A stretch of 60,671 bases of DNA from Noviherbaspirillum galbum (GCF_010974945.1 NZ_JAAIVB010000047.1:1-60671); one strand, 5' to 3'. Positions 8,551 through 17,092 are shown, numbered from the stretch's first letter. The notes: generated from the sequence alone by a model not told the origin. Program-made: numbers and translations.

Positions 8551-9051
8551 TCATGCCGCGGTCTCGTGCTTGGACTGCGGCTCAGCCCGTTCCGATCCCG
8601 AAGCAACATCCGCCGCCTGCAGGGCTGTCATTGCCTGGATGATTTCCTGCGCCCTGGGGCGCAGCACATTGTCGGCCATCGGATAGAGGATGTTCTCTTC
8701 CTTCATGTTGTGCTGCTGCATGAGGGTGTTGAGGGTATCGGCGCAGCCGAAGAAATTGTCCGCGTGCCGGGACTCCAGCGCCGCGCGCATCGACGCGAGC
8801 ATGTTGCGCATCTGTTCATGCTCCAGGCGCATCACCCGCGTCGGGCCGCTCGCATTGCCGGTCGCGAGTTCGAAAGCCTGGAACAAGACCGCTTCTTCCA
8901 TCTGGAAATGCCGTTCGAGCAAAGCGCCGAAGCGCGCGCATGAGGCCACGGCCTCCGTCCATTTTTGCCTGGCGGCGTGCATTTCACACTCCGCGAATAG
9001 ATCGTCGCAACGTCCATGGTCGCCGCTGAGGTAATGCGAGATCGTCGTCAT
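8551..9051 (-). CDS. Hemerythrin-like di-iron protein
   Basis: 166 residues forming a four-helix bundle. Metal-ligand candidates appear in hemerythrin order: H11 and D15 in DHGRCDDLF, H and E in RHFQMEE, H in RLEHEQM, and H and E in QQHNMKEEN. Hemerythrin domains bind O2 or NO at a di-iron centre; relatives such as RIC/YtfE repair Fe-S damage caused by NO, but the RIC N-terminal ScdA domain is missing here. The C-terminal 25 residues look disordered. It is the first gene of a three-gene minus-strand operon with DUF2249 and the 12-helix protein, and an imperfect FNR-type site lies 63 bases upstream. Confidence 0.85.
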   Translation of the reverse strand: MTTISHYLSGDHGRCDDLFAECEMHAARQKWTEAVASCARFGALLERHFQMEEAVLFQAFELATGNASGPTRVMRLEHEQMRNMLASMRAALESRHADNFFGCADTLNTLMQQHNMKEENILYPMADNVLRPRAQEIIQAMTALQAADVASGSERAEPQSKHETAA

Positions 9052-9113
9052 ACGTTGTTCCCATTGCTCCTGTTGTTGCGATGCATTCTCCCACCCGCGC
9101 CCGCCGCGAATCC

Positions 9114-9127
9114 TTGACTCAGGTTAA
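9114..9127 (-). promoter_or_regulatory. FNR/Dnr-type site for the hemerythrin operon
   Basis: TTGAC-TCAG-GTTAA, an imperfect match (eight of ten bases). Read leftwards, the centre at 9120.5 predicts a start near 9079, 28 bases before the hemerythrin ATG; GAGAAT on the minus strand lies about where the -10 should be. It is weaker than its neighbour at 9194. Confidence 0.55.
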
Positions 9128-9193
9128 GGATTCACGGATCGCGAAGCGGGTAAAGTTCGCTGCCATGCCGGGTAATGTGCAAGTCCGGCAAAG

Positions 9194-9207
9194 TTGATTC
9201 AGGTCAA
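9194..9207 (+). promoter_or_regulatory. FNR/Dnr-type site for the flavoprotein-ubiUVT operon
   Basis: TTGAT-TCAG-GTCAA, nine of ten bases. The centre at 9200.5 puts the transcript start near 9242, and TACATT lies exactly in the -10 window (9230-9235). The leader before the GTG start would be 26 bases. This is a textbook class II arrangement. Confidence 0.8.
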
Positions 9208-9267
9208 ACAAATTGAAATTCTGCACTGCTACATTCGCTCGTTCTCAACGGCCTAGGAAGGATCGAC

Positions 9268-10458
9268 GTGCTGGACCTCGTCTTGAAACCACTCATCATC
9301 AAGGGAAAGACCCTGTTGCCCATCGTGCAAGGCGGCATGGGCGTGGGGATTTCCGCGCACCGCCTCGCCGGCAACGTTGCCCAGGCGGGCGGCGTGGGGA
9401 CGATTTCCAGCGTCGACCTGCGGCGCCATCATGCAGACCTGATGGCGGAAACCGGCAAGTCGCGCGACAAGGCGCTGATCGACCGCGCCAATCTCGTCGC
9501 GCTGGACCGTGAAATCAAGGCGGCAAAAGGCATCGCTGCCGGAGCTGGCGTCGTTGCCGTCAACATCATGCGCGCCGTTTCCGAATACGCAAACTATGTC
9601 CGCCAGGCCTGCGCGAGCGGCGCCGACGCGGTGGTATGCGGCGCAGGCTTGCCGCTCGACCTGCCTGAACTCACGGCCGAGCATCCCGACGTCGCCATCA
9701 TTCCCATCCTTTCCGACGTGCGCGGCATCTCGCTGATCCTGAAGAAATGGATGCGCAAGAACCGCTTGCCGGATGCGATCGTCATCGAGAATCCGAAGTA
9801 TGCCGCCGGCCACCTCGGCGCGGCGCGCCCGGAGGATGTCAACGATCCGCACTTCGCCTTCCCCACGGTGCTGGAAGGCACACGTGAACTCCTGCGCCAG
9901 CTCGACCTGGAAAAGGAGAACATTCCCCTGATCGCCGCGGGCGGCGTGCACAGCCACGAGCAGGTGAAGGAATTGATGGCGCTTGGCGCGAATGCGGTGC
10001 AGCTCGGCACGCCATTCGCTGTCACCGAGGAGGGAGATGCCCATGTCAACTTCAAGCGCGTGCTGGTCGACGCGAAGCCGGAAGACATCGTCACCTTCAT
10101 GAGTGTGGCCGGCCTTCCCGCGCGCGCGGTCAAGACCACCTGGCTGGCGAATTATCTCGACAAGGAAGAGAAGATGCAGCGGCGCGCGAAGCCGCAGCAG
10201 TGCACCGTCGGCTTCGACTGCCTCCACCAGTGCGGGCTGCGCGACGGCATCCCCAAGTCGGGCCAGTTCTGCATCGATACCCAGCTCGCCTTCGCCATGA
10301 ACGGCGACGTCAAGCGCGGGCTGTTCTTCCGGGGTTCCGAGCCGCTGCCCTTCGGCAACGAGATCCGGTCGGTGCGCGACCTGATCGATTACCTGCTGAC
10401 AGGCAGGCGTCCCGCGGCGAACAAGCTGGATGCGGGAACGCTGCCGCAACCCGCATAG
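9268..10458 (+). CDS. NAD(P)H-dependent flavin oxidoreductase, nitronate-monooxygenase-like, with C-terminal Cys cluster
   Basis: 396 residues. The TIM-barrel fold of the 2-nitropropane dioxygenase family is clear: IVQGGMGVGISAHRLAG at the N-terminus, LIAAGGVHSHEQVKELMALGA and AVQLGTPFAVTEE for FMN phosphate binding. Two things are odd. The GxEAGGH segment that carries the catalytic His of nitronate monooxygenases is replaced by CGAGLPLDLPEL. The C-terminal part has C312, C318, C322 and C335 (C-x5-C-x3-C-x12-C), which looks like a metal or Fe-S site. The GTG start follows AGGAAGGA at good spacing. It is the first gene of a run with ubiU, ubiV and ubiT behind an FNR-type promoter, so a role in anaerobic metabolism is likelier than nitronate oxidation. 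Confidence 0.8.
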   Translation: MLDLVLKPLIIKGKTLLPIVQGGMGVGISAHRLAGNVAQAGGVGTISSVDLRRHHADLMAETGKSRDKALIDRANLVALDREIKAAKGIAAGAGVVAVNIMRAVSEYANYVRQACASGADAVVCGAGLPLDLPELTAEHPDVAIIPILSDVRGISLILKKWMRKNRLPDAIVIENPKYAAGHLGAARPEDVNDPHFAFPTVLEGTRELLRQLDLEKENIPLIAAGGVHSHEQVKELMALGANAVQLGTPFAVTEEGDAHVNFKRVLVDAKPEDIVTFMSVAGLPARAVKTTWLANYLDKEEKMQRRAKPQQCTVGFDCLHQCGLRDGIPKSGQFCIDTQLAFAMNGDVKRGLFFRGSEPLPFGNEIRSVRDLIDYLLTGRRPAANKLDAGTLPQPA

Positions 10459-10469
10459 GAAACCGACCG

Positions 10470-11510
10470 ATGAATGAAACGCTCCACGCCGGCGCGGCAA
10501 CCGCGGCCGGAGGGTTCGAGCTTGTCTGCCCCGCAGGGACGCTGCCGGCACTCAAGTCCGCGATTGACAATGGCGCGGACTGCGTGTACCTCGGCTTCCG
10601 GGATGCGACGAATGCGCGCAACTTCGCCGGATTGAACTTCGACGACAAGGCCATCGCCGACGGCATCCGCTATGCGCACGACCGGCAGCGGAAAGTCTTG
10701 CTGGCGCTGAACACTTATCCGCAGGCGCATGACGTTACGCCTTGGCGCAATGCGGTGGACCGTGCCGCGGGGGCGGGCATCGATGCGCTCATCCTCGCCG
10801 ATCCGGGGCTGATGGCCTATGCGGCAGAGCGTTACCCCGGCATGCGCCTGCATCTCTCGGTGCAAGGTTCCGCGACGAATTTCGAAGCGATCAATTTCTA
10901 CCATGCGCGCTTCGGCGTGCAGCGGGCCGTGCTGCCGCGCGTGCTATCCCTCGAACAGGTGAAGTACGTGGCCGAAAACACGCCGGTGGAAATCGAGGTA
11001 TTCGGTTTCGGCAGCTTGTGCGTGATGGTGGAAGGGCGCTGCGCCCTGTCGTCATACGTGACCGGCGAGGCGCCGAACACGCATGGGGTCTGCTCGCCCG
11101 CCAAGTCGGTGCGCTGGCAGAAGACGCCGAAGGGAATGGAGTCGCGCCTGAACGGCGTGCTGATCGATCAATATGCAAGCGATGAGAACGCCGGTTATCC
11201 GACGCTCTGCAAGGGGCGCTTCGAGGTCAATGACGAGCAGTACTACGCGATCGAGGAACCGACCAGCCTGAATACGCTCGAGCTCTTGCCCAAGCTGATG
11301 GCAATGGGTGTGCGCGCGGTGAAGATCGAAGGCCGCCAGCGCAGCCCGGCCTACGTGGCGCAGGTGACGCGGGTATGGCGCGAGGCGATCGATCAATGCC
11401 TCGCCAGCGCCCAGCGCTATTCGGTAAAGCCGGGCTGGATGGCGGATCTCGGCAAGGTGGCGGAAGGGCAGCAGCAGACGCTTGGCGCCTATCACCGTCC
11501 ATGGAAATGA
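10470..11510 (+). CDS. ubiU: Ubiquinone anaerobic biosynthesis protein UbiU (peptidase U32 family)
   Basis: 346 residues. UbiU and UbiV form a 4Fe-4S heterodimer that hydroxylates ubiquinone precursors without O2, using prephenate as oxygen donor in E. coli. Cysteines C184, C191, C208 and C247 have exactly the spacing (7, 17, 39) of the four cluster ligands of E. coli UbiU. Other U32 landmarks are [31 protein letters not shown] and [13 protein letters not shown]. The start at 10470 lies 12 bases after the flavoprotein stop behind TAGGAAACC; longer in-frame reading from 10200 would overlap that gene by 250 bases. About 15 residues precede the usual N-terminus, a small extension. Confidence 0.95.
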   Translation: MNETLHAGAATAAGGFELVCPAGTLPALKSAIDNGADCVYLGFRDATNARNFAGLNFDDKAIADGIRYAHDRQRKVLLALNTYPQAHDVTPWRNAVDRAAGAGIDALILADPGLMAYAAERYPGMRLHLSVQGSATNFEAINFYHARFGVQRAVLPRVLSLEQVKYVAENTPVEIEVFGFGSLCVMVEGRCALSSYVTGEAPNTHGVCSPAKSVRWQKTPKGMESRLNGVLIDQYASDENAGYPTLCKGRFEVNDEQYYAIEEPTSLNTLELLPKLMAMGVRAVKIEGRQRSPAYVAQVTRVWREAIDQCLASAQRYSVKPGWMADLGKVAEGQQQTLGAYHRPWK

Positions 11511-11547
11511 CAAGACGCATGGCGTCGATGAATCAAGGAGGCCCGAT

Positions 11548-12441
11548 TTGAAACTTGCGCTTGGTCCGCTGCTCTACTTTTGGCCCCGCCATACCGTCTT
11601 CGAGTTCTACCAGGAGATCGCCGAATCCGCGGTCGACATCGTGTATCTCGGCGAAGCGGTCTGTTCCCGGCGCCGCGAACTTCGCCTGAGCGACTGGCTC
11701 GACATCGCCGATCTCGTCACGGCTTCCGGAAAGCAGGCCGTCTTGTCGACACAGGCCTTGCTCGAATCCAAGAGCGACATCAACACCCTGCATCGCGTGA
11801 CGGAGAATGGCCGCTACCTGGTGGAAGCGAACGACATGGGCGCCGCGCATCGCCTCGCCGGAAAGCTGCCCTTCGTGGCCGGCCCCCATCTGAACGTCTA
11901 CAACCCGCCGACGCTCTCCCTGATGCATGAACTCGGGGCGACGCGATGGGTCATGCCGCTGGAAATGTCCGGCGAGGCGCTGGCCGTGATGCAGACCTCC
12001 AGGCCGTTGGGCATGGAGACCGAGGTGTTCGCGTATGGACGGATGCCGCTCGCTTTCTCGGCCCGCTGCTTCACGGCCCGCCATTACAACCTGCCAAAGG
12101 ACGACTGCCAGTTCAAATGCATGGATTATCCCGATGGACTTGCGTTGAAGACGCGTGAAGGCCAGCCTTTCCTGACCTTGAACGGCATCCAGACGCAATC
12201 GGCCTCGGTGCATAACCTCGTGCAGGAAACGGAAGAACTCGGCCGGCTTGGCGTCGACATTCTCCGCATCAGTCCGCAAGCGACGGACACGGTGCAGGTC
12301 GTCGACATTTTCCGCGCCGTCTGCGATGGCAAGCGCGATGGCGGGGAAGCGCTGGCTGCCATGGCGTCCATCATGCCCGCGGCCGCATGCAACGGCTACT
12401 GGCATGGCAAGCCCGGCCTCGAGCTGTGCATCGCGGCGTGA
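11548..12441 (+). CDS. ubiV: Ubiquinone anaerobic biosynthesis protein UbiV (peptidase U32 family)
   Basis: 297 residues, partner of UbiU. From the TTG start at 11548, the four cluster cysteines fall at C39, C174, C187 and C191. C39 is at the same residue number as in E. coli UbiV and the later spacings (13 and 4) are identical, which supports this start. AAGGAGG, a perfect ribosome site, lies 6 bases before the TTG. The alternative in-frame ATG at 11482 would overlap ubiU and add 22 unrelated residues. Family segments include [22 protein letters not shown] and [13 protein letters not shown]. The rare start codon with a strong ribosome site may tune its level relative to UbiU. Confidence 0.95.
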   Translation: MKLALGPLLYFWPRHTVFEFYQEIAESAVDIVYLGEAVCSRRRELRLSDWLDIADLVTASGKQAVLSTQALLESKSDINTLHRVTENGRYLVEANDMGAAHRLAGKLPFVAGPHLNVYNPPTLSLMHELGATRWVMPLEMSGEALAVMQTSRPLGMETEVFAYGRMPLAFSARCFTARHYNLPKDDCQFKCMDYPDGLALKTREGQPFLTLNGIQTQSASVHNLVQETEELGRLGVDILRISPQATDTVQVVDIFRAVCDGKRDGGEALAAMASIMPAAACNGYWHGKPGLELCIAA

Positions 12442-12462
12442 ATTCCCTTGATCAAGAACACG

Positions 12463-12927
12463 ATGACACCCAACCAATTCATCATTCCCGCGCCGGTCGG
12501 CCGCCTGTGTGCCTTGCTTCCCGCCTATCCTGGGTGGGTGCTGTTCGCGTCCGCGCTGAACCTGGTCGTCAGCCGCAATCTGCCGGATGACGTGAAGCAG
12601 GCGCTGACAGGGCGGCGATTGCGAATCACGGCGACCGATGCGAACCTCAGCTTCACGGTGGAGTGGCGGGCCGGCGGGTTTCGCGCTTGCGCACCGGGAG
12701 CGATGCCCGAGCTGACGATCAGTGCGAGCGCGCAGGATTTCCTTCTCCTTGCGCGGCGGCAGGAAGATCCGGATACCTTGTTCTTCAGCCGGCGGCTTGG
12801 AATGGAAGGGGATACCGAGCTTGGGCTGCTGGTGAAAAATACGCTGGATGCGATCGAGGTTCCTGTTTTCGAGCTTGGCAGGACGGCGCTGGGCAGAGTG
12901 TTCGGGCGGTTTGGGGGGAAGAGGTGA
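12463..12927 (+). CDS. ubiT: Ubiquinone anaerobic biosynthesis accessory factor UbiT (SCP2 domain)
   Basis: 154 residues with an SCP2 sterol-carrier-type lipid-binding fold: ITATDANLSFTVEW, PELTISASAQDFLLLARRQEDP and LFFSRRLGMEGDTELGLLVKN are typical. UbiT binds prenyl-quinone intermediates and is needed for anaerobic ubiquinone synthesis together with UbiU and UbiV, whose genes lie just upstream (21-base gap). ATG 12463 is preferred; a TTG at 12448 in frame would add five residues and neither has a strong ribosome site. The C-terminus (GRTALGRVFGRFGGKR) is basic. Confidence 0.9.
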   Translation: MTPNQFIIPAPVGRLCALLPAYPGWVLFASALNLVVSRNLPDDVKQALTGRRLRITATDANLSFTVEWRAGGFRACAPGAMPELTISASAQDFLLLARRQEDPDTLFFSRRLGMEGDTELGLLVKNTLDAIEVPVFELGRTALGRVFGRFGGKR

Positions 12928-13051
12928 TTGCTGTCGGTGGCGCCTGCCGGTGAGGTCTAAATTGGCGTCCAGCGCCTGCAGCGTTTTTCGCCGTCCCAGC
13001 CATCTTCATGATTTCCGCCTGCGCGGGAATCATGGGGTGCGCTAGACCGGC

Positions 13052-13315
13052 CTACCGGCACCCGCCGCCACAACAACCACCACCGGCGCCAAGATCCAGG
13101 CTGCGCATGCCCGCCACGCTGAACCCGGCACGCTTGAGCGTGGCGAGAAGTTCCTGACGGCTGGTCTTGTTTCCATCGAAGGCGACGACGGCTTTCTGGC
13201 AACCGATATCGATCTGCACATGGCTGACCCCCGACACTTCCTGCAGAACGCGGGCCACGAAATTGGCAGTGGTTTCTGAGGCGATACCGCTCAGTTTGAA
13301 GATCTCGGTTTCCAT
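13052..13315 (-). CDS. Small HMA-like (heavy-metal-associated) domain protein with Cys-rich tail
   Basis: 87 residues. The beta-alpha-beta-beta-alpha-beta pattern of a metallochaperone domain is visible (FKLSGI...VLQEVSGVSHVQIDI...VAFDGNKTSRQELLATLKRAGFSV), but the GMTCxxC metal loop is replaced by GIASETT. Instead the protein ends in GAGGGCCGGGCR, three cysteines in a glycine tail that could bind a soft metal. ATG 13315 is preferred since GAGACG precedes it; ATG 13333 is the alternative and would add six residues. It is divergent from nnrS with an FNR-type site between them. A copper or haem-iron handling role is a guess from context. Confidence 0.7.
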   Translation of the reverse strand: METEIFKLSGIASETTANFVARVLQEVSGVSHVQIDIGCQKAVVAFDGNKTSRQELLATLKRAGFSVAGMRSLDLGAGGGCCGGGCR

Positions 13316-13377
13316 CGTATTCGTCTCTACCATGAGGGTGACCGGCGAAGTGTAAGCGGCAAAGGCGTTGCCGCTGA

Positions 13378-13391
13378 ATGATCCAGATCAA
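13378..13391. promoter_or_regulatory. FNR/Dnr-type site between the HMA-like gene and nnrS
   Basis: ATGAT-CCAG-ATCAA, nine of ten bases. Leftwards, a TACACT on the minus strand at 13354-13349 lies close to the expected -10 position, giving a start near 13343 for the HMA-like gene. Rightwards no good -10 is seen at the class II distance, so control of nnrS is less certain although it is the better-known target of Dnr-type regulators. Confidence 0.65.
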
Positions 13392-13537
13392 GAATATCCA
13401 AGTGAAAAAAAGCGTTTGCGGATTCACGCGACGCGGAATAACATGTAATGCAAATGCATGTTTAAGCCTTGTCCCAGAAATTGCACAGGCACGATTCAGC
13501 TTCGACTCGAATTCCTCTCAACATCAAGATCACCATC

Positions 13538-14740
13538 ATGGCTCTCATTACCATCGACGAACCCCGTGTCACGGGAAACCCTGGAAAGTCGTTTGGCGAC
13601 CATCCCGTGTTCCGCCTCGGCTTCCGTCCCTTCTACCTGCTTGCCGCGCTGTTCGCCGCGGTCAGCATTCCGCTGTGGCTCGCCGCGTATTCGGGCGTGT
13701 CCTTGCCGCACCTGCGCATCGACATCAACTGGCACATGCACGAGATGGTGCACGGCTTCGCCATCGCGGTCATCATCGGCTTCCTCTACACCGCCGGCCG
13801 CAACTGGACAGGGCTCTGGACGCCGAAAGGAAAGCATCTTGCGGCGCTGGCCGGACTCTGGCTGGCAGGGCGGGGCGCCATGCTGTTCCTGCCGCCGCTG
13901 CCCGCTGCCGTGGTCGATGTCGCCTTCCTTCCGCTCGCCGCCTGGCCGTTGTACCGGGTGCTCGCGCGTGCCGGCAACAAGCGCAACATGTTCCTGATCG
14001 GCTTGCTGGCGCTGCTGTCCCTGCTGAACTTCGCCTTCCACGGCGCGCGCATCGGCTGGCTCGACATCTCCACCATCAAGCCCATCCATGCCTCGCTGTT
14101 CGTCATCGTCGTCATCGAATCGGTCATCGGCGGTCGCGTCATTCCCGGGTTTACCGCGAATGCCTTGCCTGGCGTGAAGCCGCATGTCAGCGAAAAGCTG
14201 GATCGCATCTGCCTGGGCTTCACCGCGGCTGCCTGCATCGGCTGGGTAGCCGGCGCGTCCGGGCCGCTGATGTTCGGACTGGGACTGTCGGCAAGCTGCG
14301 CGCAACTGTTTCGCCTGATCGGCTGGAAGCCGCACCGCACCGTGCGCAAGCCGCTGTTGTGGATCCTGCACCTGTCGTATGCCTGGATCGCGGCGGGCTT
14401 CTTCCTGCTGGCGCTGGCCGGCATCCATGCCGTCAGCGCGAGCGCGGCGGTGCACGTCCTTGTGATCGGCTCGATGGCCGGGCTGATTATCGGAATGATC
14501 ACCCGTACGGCGCTCGGGCATACCGGCAGGAAGCTGGAAACCGGCTGGGCCGAGCCGGTCATGTACCTGCTGCTGCAGGCCGGCGTGGTGGCGCGCCTCG
14601 TCGCGGCGATCGACGCCCTGCAACTGCGCGAGCCGGCGCTGGGCATGGCTGCCGCATGCTGGTCCGCCGCCTTCCTGCTCTACGTCGTGTCGTATGGACC
14701 TTTCCTGATGCGTCCGCGCACCGACGGGCGGGAAGGTTGA
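13538..14740 (+). CDS. nnrS: NnrS family haem- and copper-containing membrane protein
   Basis: 400 residues with about 12 predicted membrane helices. The N-terminal HPVFRLGFRPFYLLAALFA and the segment HMHEMVHGFAIAVIIGFLYTAGRNWTG are diagnostic of NnrS. Further motifs are FHGARIGW, IHASLFVIVVIESVIGGRVIPGF and MITRTALGHTGR. NnrS lowers damage by nitric oxide in denitrifiers and is usually under FNR/Dnr control. ATG 13538 is chosen because the family motif begins 20 residues later; a TTG at 13469 in frame adds a non-conserved leader. The gene precedes hemN with its own FNR-type site. Confidence 0.92.
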   Translation: MALITIDEPRVTGNPGKSFGDHPVFRLGFRPFYLLAALFAAVSIPLWLAAYSGVSLPHLRIDINWHMHEMVHGFAIAVIIGFLYTAGRNWTGLWTPKGKHLAALAGLWLAGRGAMLFLPPLPAAVVDVAFLPLAAWPLYRVLARAGNKRNMFLIGLLALLSLLNFAFHGARIGWLDISTIKPIHASLFVIVVIESVIGGRVIPGFTANALPGVKPHVSEKLDRICLGFTAAACIGWVAGASGPLMFGLGLSASCAQLFRLIGWKPHRTVRKPLLWILHLSYAWIAAGFFLLALAGIHAVSASAAVHVLVIGSMAGLIIGMITRTALGHTGRKLETGWAEPVMYLLLQAGVVARLVAAIDALQLREPALGMAAACWSAAFLLYVVSYGPFLMRPRTDGREG

Positions 14741-14782
14741 TGTCTCCGGCGCTGGCGCCTGACGATCGCGAGTCCGGCTATT

Positions 14783-14796
14783 TTGACCTAGATCAA
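14783..14796 (+). promoter_or_regulatory. FNR-type site upstream of hemN
   Basis: TTGAC-CTAG-ATCAA, nine of ten bases. The centre at 14789.5 predicts a start near 14831-14832, and TACACT occupies 14820-14825, one base off the ideal -10 window. The leader to the hemN ATG is about 49 bases. Anaerobic hemN is a classic FNR target. Confidence 0.8.
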
Positions 14797-14880
14797 TGTT
14801 GAGAATCGACCCGCTTTCGTACACTGCAAGCACACCGGAAAACGTCCGTCTCGCCTGGCGCGAGCGCAGGAGCACATCAC

Positions 14881-16311
14881 ATGGCAGTCCCCAACCTGGC
14901 AATGAATGCCATCCCCGCAGTCCAGTTCGACGCTGAACTGATTCGCAAGCTGACCCAGCAAGGCCCGCGCTACACCTCGTATCCCACCGCCGACAGGTTC
15001 AATGGCAACTTCGGCGTGGGCGACTACCTGCAGGCGGTAAATTCGGTGCGCGCCATGGGCGCGCGCAACCCCTTGTCGCTGTACGTGCACATCCCGTTCT
15101 GCGAGCACCTCTGCTACTACTGCGCCTGCAACAAAATCGTTACCAAGGTGCGCAGCAAGGCGGAGGTCTACCTGACCTACCTGAAGCGCGAGATCGACAT
15201 GCAGGGCAAGCTGTTCGAGGGAATGAACACCGTCGAGCAACTGCATTTCGGCGGCGGCACGCCGACCTACCTCAACGATGCGCAGATGGGCGACCTGCTC
15301 GCGCACATCCGCAAATGGTTCAAGTTCGCGACCGATGACGCAGGCGAATACTCGATCGAGATCGATCCGCGCACCGTCTCGGCGGCACGCATCCGGACAT
15401 TGCGCGAGCAAGGTTTCAATCGCGTGAGCCTCGGCGTGCAGGATTTCGATCCCGACGTGCAGAAGGCGGTCAACCGCATCCAGCCGGAAGAAAAGACGCT
15501 GGAAGTGATCCAGGCCGCGCGCGATGCCGGGTTCCGCTCGATCAGCATCGACCTGATCTACGGCCTGCCGAAGCAGAACCTGATCACGATGAACCAGACC
15601 CTCAACAAGGTCATTGCCGCCAATCCCGACCGCATCTCGATCTACAACTATGCGCACATGCCGGCCTTGTTCAAGTCGCAGCGCCGGATCTCGGAAGATG
15701 AACTCCCCAGCGGCGAGACCAAGCTCGACATGCTGTCGCTGTGCATTCGCCGCCTGACCGAAGCGGGCTACGTCTACATCGGGATGGACCACTTCGCCAA
15801 GCCGGACGACGACCTCGCCATCGCCCAGCGCCATGGCCGCCTGCACCGCAACTTCCAGGGCTATTCCACGCATGCGGACGCGGAAATGGTGTCGGTCGGC
15901 GTGTCGGCGATCAGTGCCGTGGGTTCAACCTATAGCCAGAACGACAAGACGCTCGAAGGCTATTACGAGCGCATCGAGCAGGGCGAGCTGCCCATCGTGC
16001 GCGGCACCAAGCTCAGCCTCGACGACGTGCTCCGCCGCATCATCATCCAGATGCTGATGTGCAATTTCGAGCTCTCCATCCGCTCGCTGGAACTGGCCTA
16101 CCCGATCAGCTTCGCGACTTACTTCCAGCAGGAACTGGCCAAGCTCAAGGAACTCGAAGCACTCGGCCTGCTCAAGCTCGACAGCGAGTGGCTGACGGTC
16201 ACCGCCAAGGGCCGGCTCCTGATCCGCAACATCTGCATGGTGTTCGATCGCTATCTCAACATGCCGCAAGAGATCAAGCTCGAGCGGATGAAATATTCCA
16301 AGACGATCTGA
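14881..16311 (+). CDS. hemN: Oxygen-independent coproporphyrinogen III dehydrogenase
   Basis: 476 residues. The radical-SAM cluster motif is C74-EHL-C78-YY-C81-A-C83, the HemN-specific CxxxCxxCxC. GPRYTSYPTADRF at the N-terminus and FGGGTPTYL, IEIDPRT and GVQDFD further on are family signatures; the C-terminal HemN domain is present. It decarboxylates coproporphyrinogen III to protoporphyrinogen IX without O2, supplying haem for the cbb3 oxidase encoded downstream. It carries its own FNR-type promoter and is followed after one base by the TauE/SafE-like gene. Confidence 0.96.
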   Translation: MAVPNLAMNAIPAVQFDAELIRKLTQQGPRYTSYPTADRFNGNFGVGDYLQAVNSVRAMGARNPLSLYVHIPFCEHLCYYCACNKIVTKVRSKAEVYLTYLKREIDMQGKLFEGMNTVEQLHFGGGTPTYLNDAQMGDLLAHIRKWFKFATDDAGEYSIEIDPRTVSAARIRTLREQGFNRVSLGVQDFDPDVQKAVNRIQPEEKTLEVIQAARDAGFRSISIDLIYGLPKQNLITMNQTLNKVIAANPDRISIYNYAHMPALFKSQRRISEDELPSGETKLDMLSLCIRRLTEAGYVYIGMDHFAKPDDDLAIAQRHGRLHRNFQGYSTHADAEMVSVGVSAISAVGSTYSQNDKTLEGYYERIEQGELPIVRGTKLSLDDVLRRIIIQMLMCNFELSIRSLELAYPISFATYFQQELAKLKELEALGLLKLDSEWLTVTAKGRLLIRNICMVFDRYLNMPQEIKLERMKYSKTI

Positions 16312-16312
16312 C

Positions 16313-17092
16313 GTGTCCCAGATCCACCTGCTTCCTGTCTTCCTGGTCGGCCTCCTGGGTGGAGTGCATTGCATCGGCATGTGCGGCGGCATCGTGGGCG
16401 CGCTCTCGCTCGCCGGCGACAGGAAGCGCATTCCCATCATCCCGGTCTCCGGCGCCGCAACGTCCAGCCTGATGGCAGGCCAGGCCGACGTGAGCGGCCT
16501 CGCGCGCGTCCTCGCCTATAACACCGGACGCATTGCGAGTTACGCCACGGCCGGCGCCATCGCGGGCGGCGTTGCCCAGGGCGTGCGCGCGCTGTCCTTC
16601 ATGTCCTCCCTGCAGATCGGCGGATACTGGCTTGCCAACATCATGCTGGTTGCCCTCGGGCTGTACCTGATGGATGCCTGGCGCGGGCTGGCCCGCCTCG
16701 AAGCGGCCGGCCAGTTCGCATGGCGCCGCATCCAGCCGCTGGTCCGGCGTTTCCTGCCGATGGACACGCCAGGCAAGGCGCTGGCCCTCGGCGCCCTCTG
16801 GGGATGGGTACCGTGCGGGATGGTGTACAGCGTCCTGCTCACGGCCATGATGAGCGGCTCCGCTGCCAGCGGCGCGCTGACCATGCTTGCCTTCGGCGCG
16901 GGCACCTTGCCGGTGCTTCTCACCATGGGCCTGTTCGGCGACCGCTTGCAGCAATGGACGCGCCAGCGTCGCGTCCGGGTCATTGCCGGCGTCATCGTTC
17001 TCGGATTCGGCCTCCTTGGCCTGGCACGGGTCGTGCATGGATTGCCCCTCGGCGGGCTGGATGCATTGTGCATCAGTCCTGCCGTGCACTAA
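16313..17092 (+). CDS. Sulfite exporter TauE/SafE-like membrane protein linked to cbb3 assembly
   Basis: 259 residues with about six membrane helices. GLLGGVHCIGMCGGIVGALSL at the N-terminus is the signature of the UreH/DsbD-like TauE/SafE group found beside ccoI in many beta- and gammaproteobacteria. GALWGWVPCGMVYSVLLTA is a second conserved helix pair with a cysteine. The GTG start at 16313 lies one base after the hemN stop, so translation is coupled. A role in copper or thiol delivery to the cbb3 oxidase is often proposed for such genes; here it rests on position only. Confidence 0.85.
   Translation: MSQIHLLPVFLVGLLGGVHCIGMCGGIVGALSLAGDRKRIPIIPVSGAATSSLMAGQADVSGLARVLAYNTGRIASYATAGAIAGGVAQGVRALSFMSSLQIGGYWLANIMLVALGLYLMDAWRGLARLEAAGQFAWRRIQPLVRRFLPMDTPGKALALGALWGWVPCGMVYSVLLTAMMSGSAASGALTMLAFGAGTLPVLLTMGLFGDRLQQWTRQRRVRVIAGVIVLGFGLLGLARVVHGLPLGGLDALCISPAVH

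Noticed and set aside
13496-14902. 468-codon minus-strand open frame opposite nnrS, and similar long antisense frames elsewhere (17591-19180, 20163-21653, 23330-25018)
   Set aside because: All lie antisense to genes with clear family motifs and show the composition of reverse-complemented GC-rich genes. They have no ribosome site or domain.
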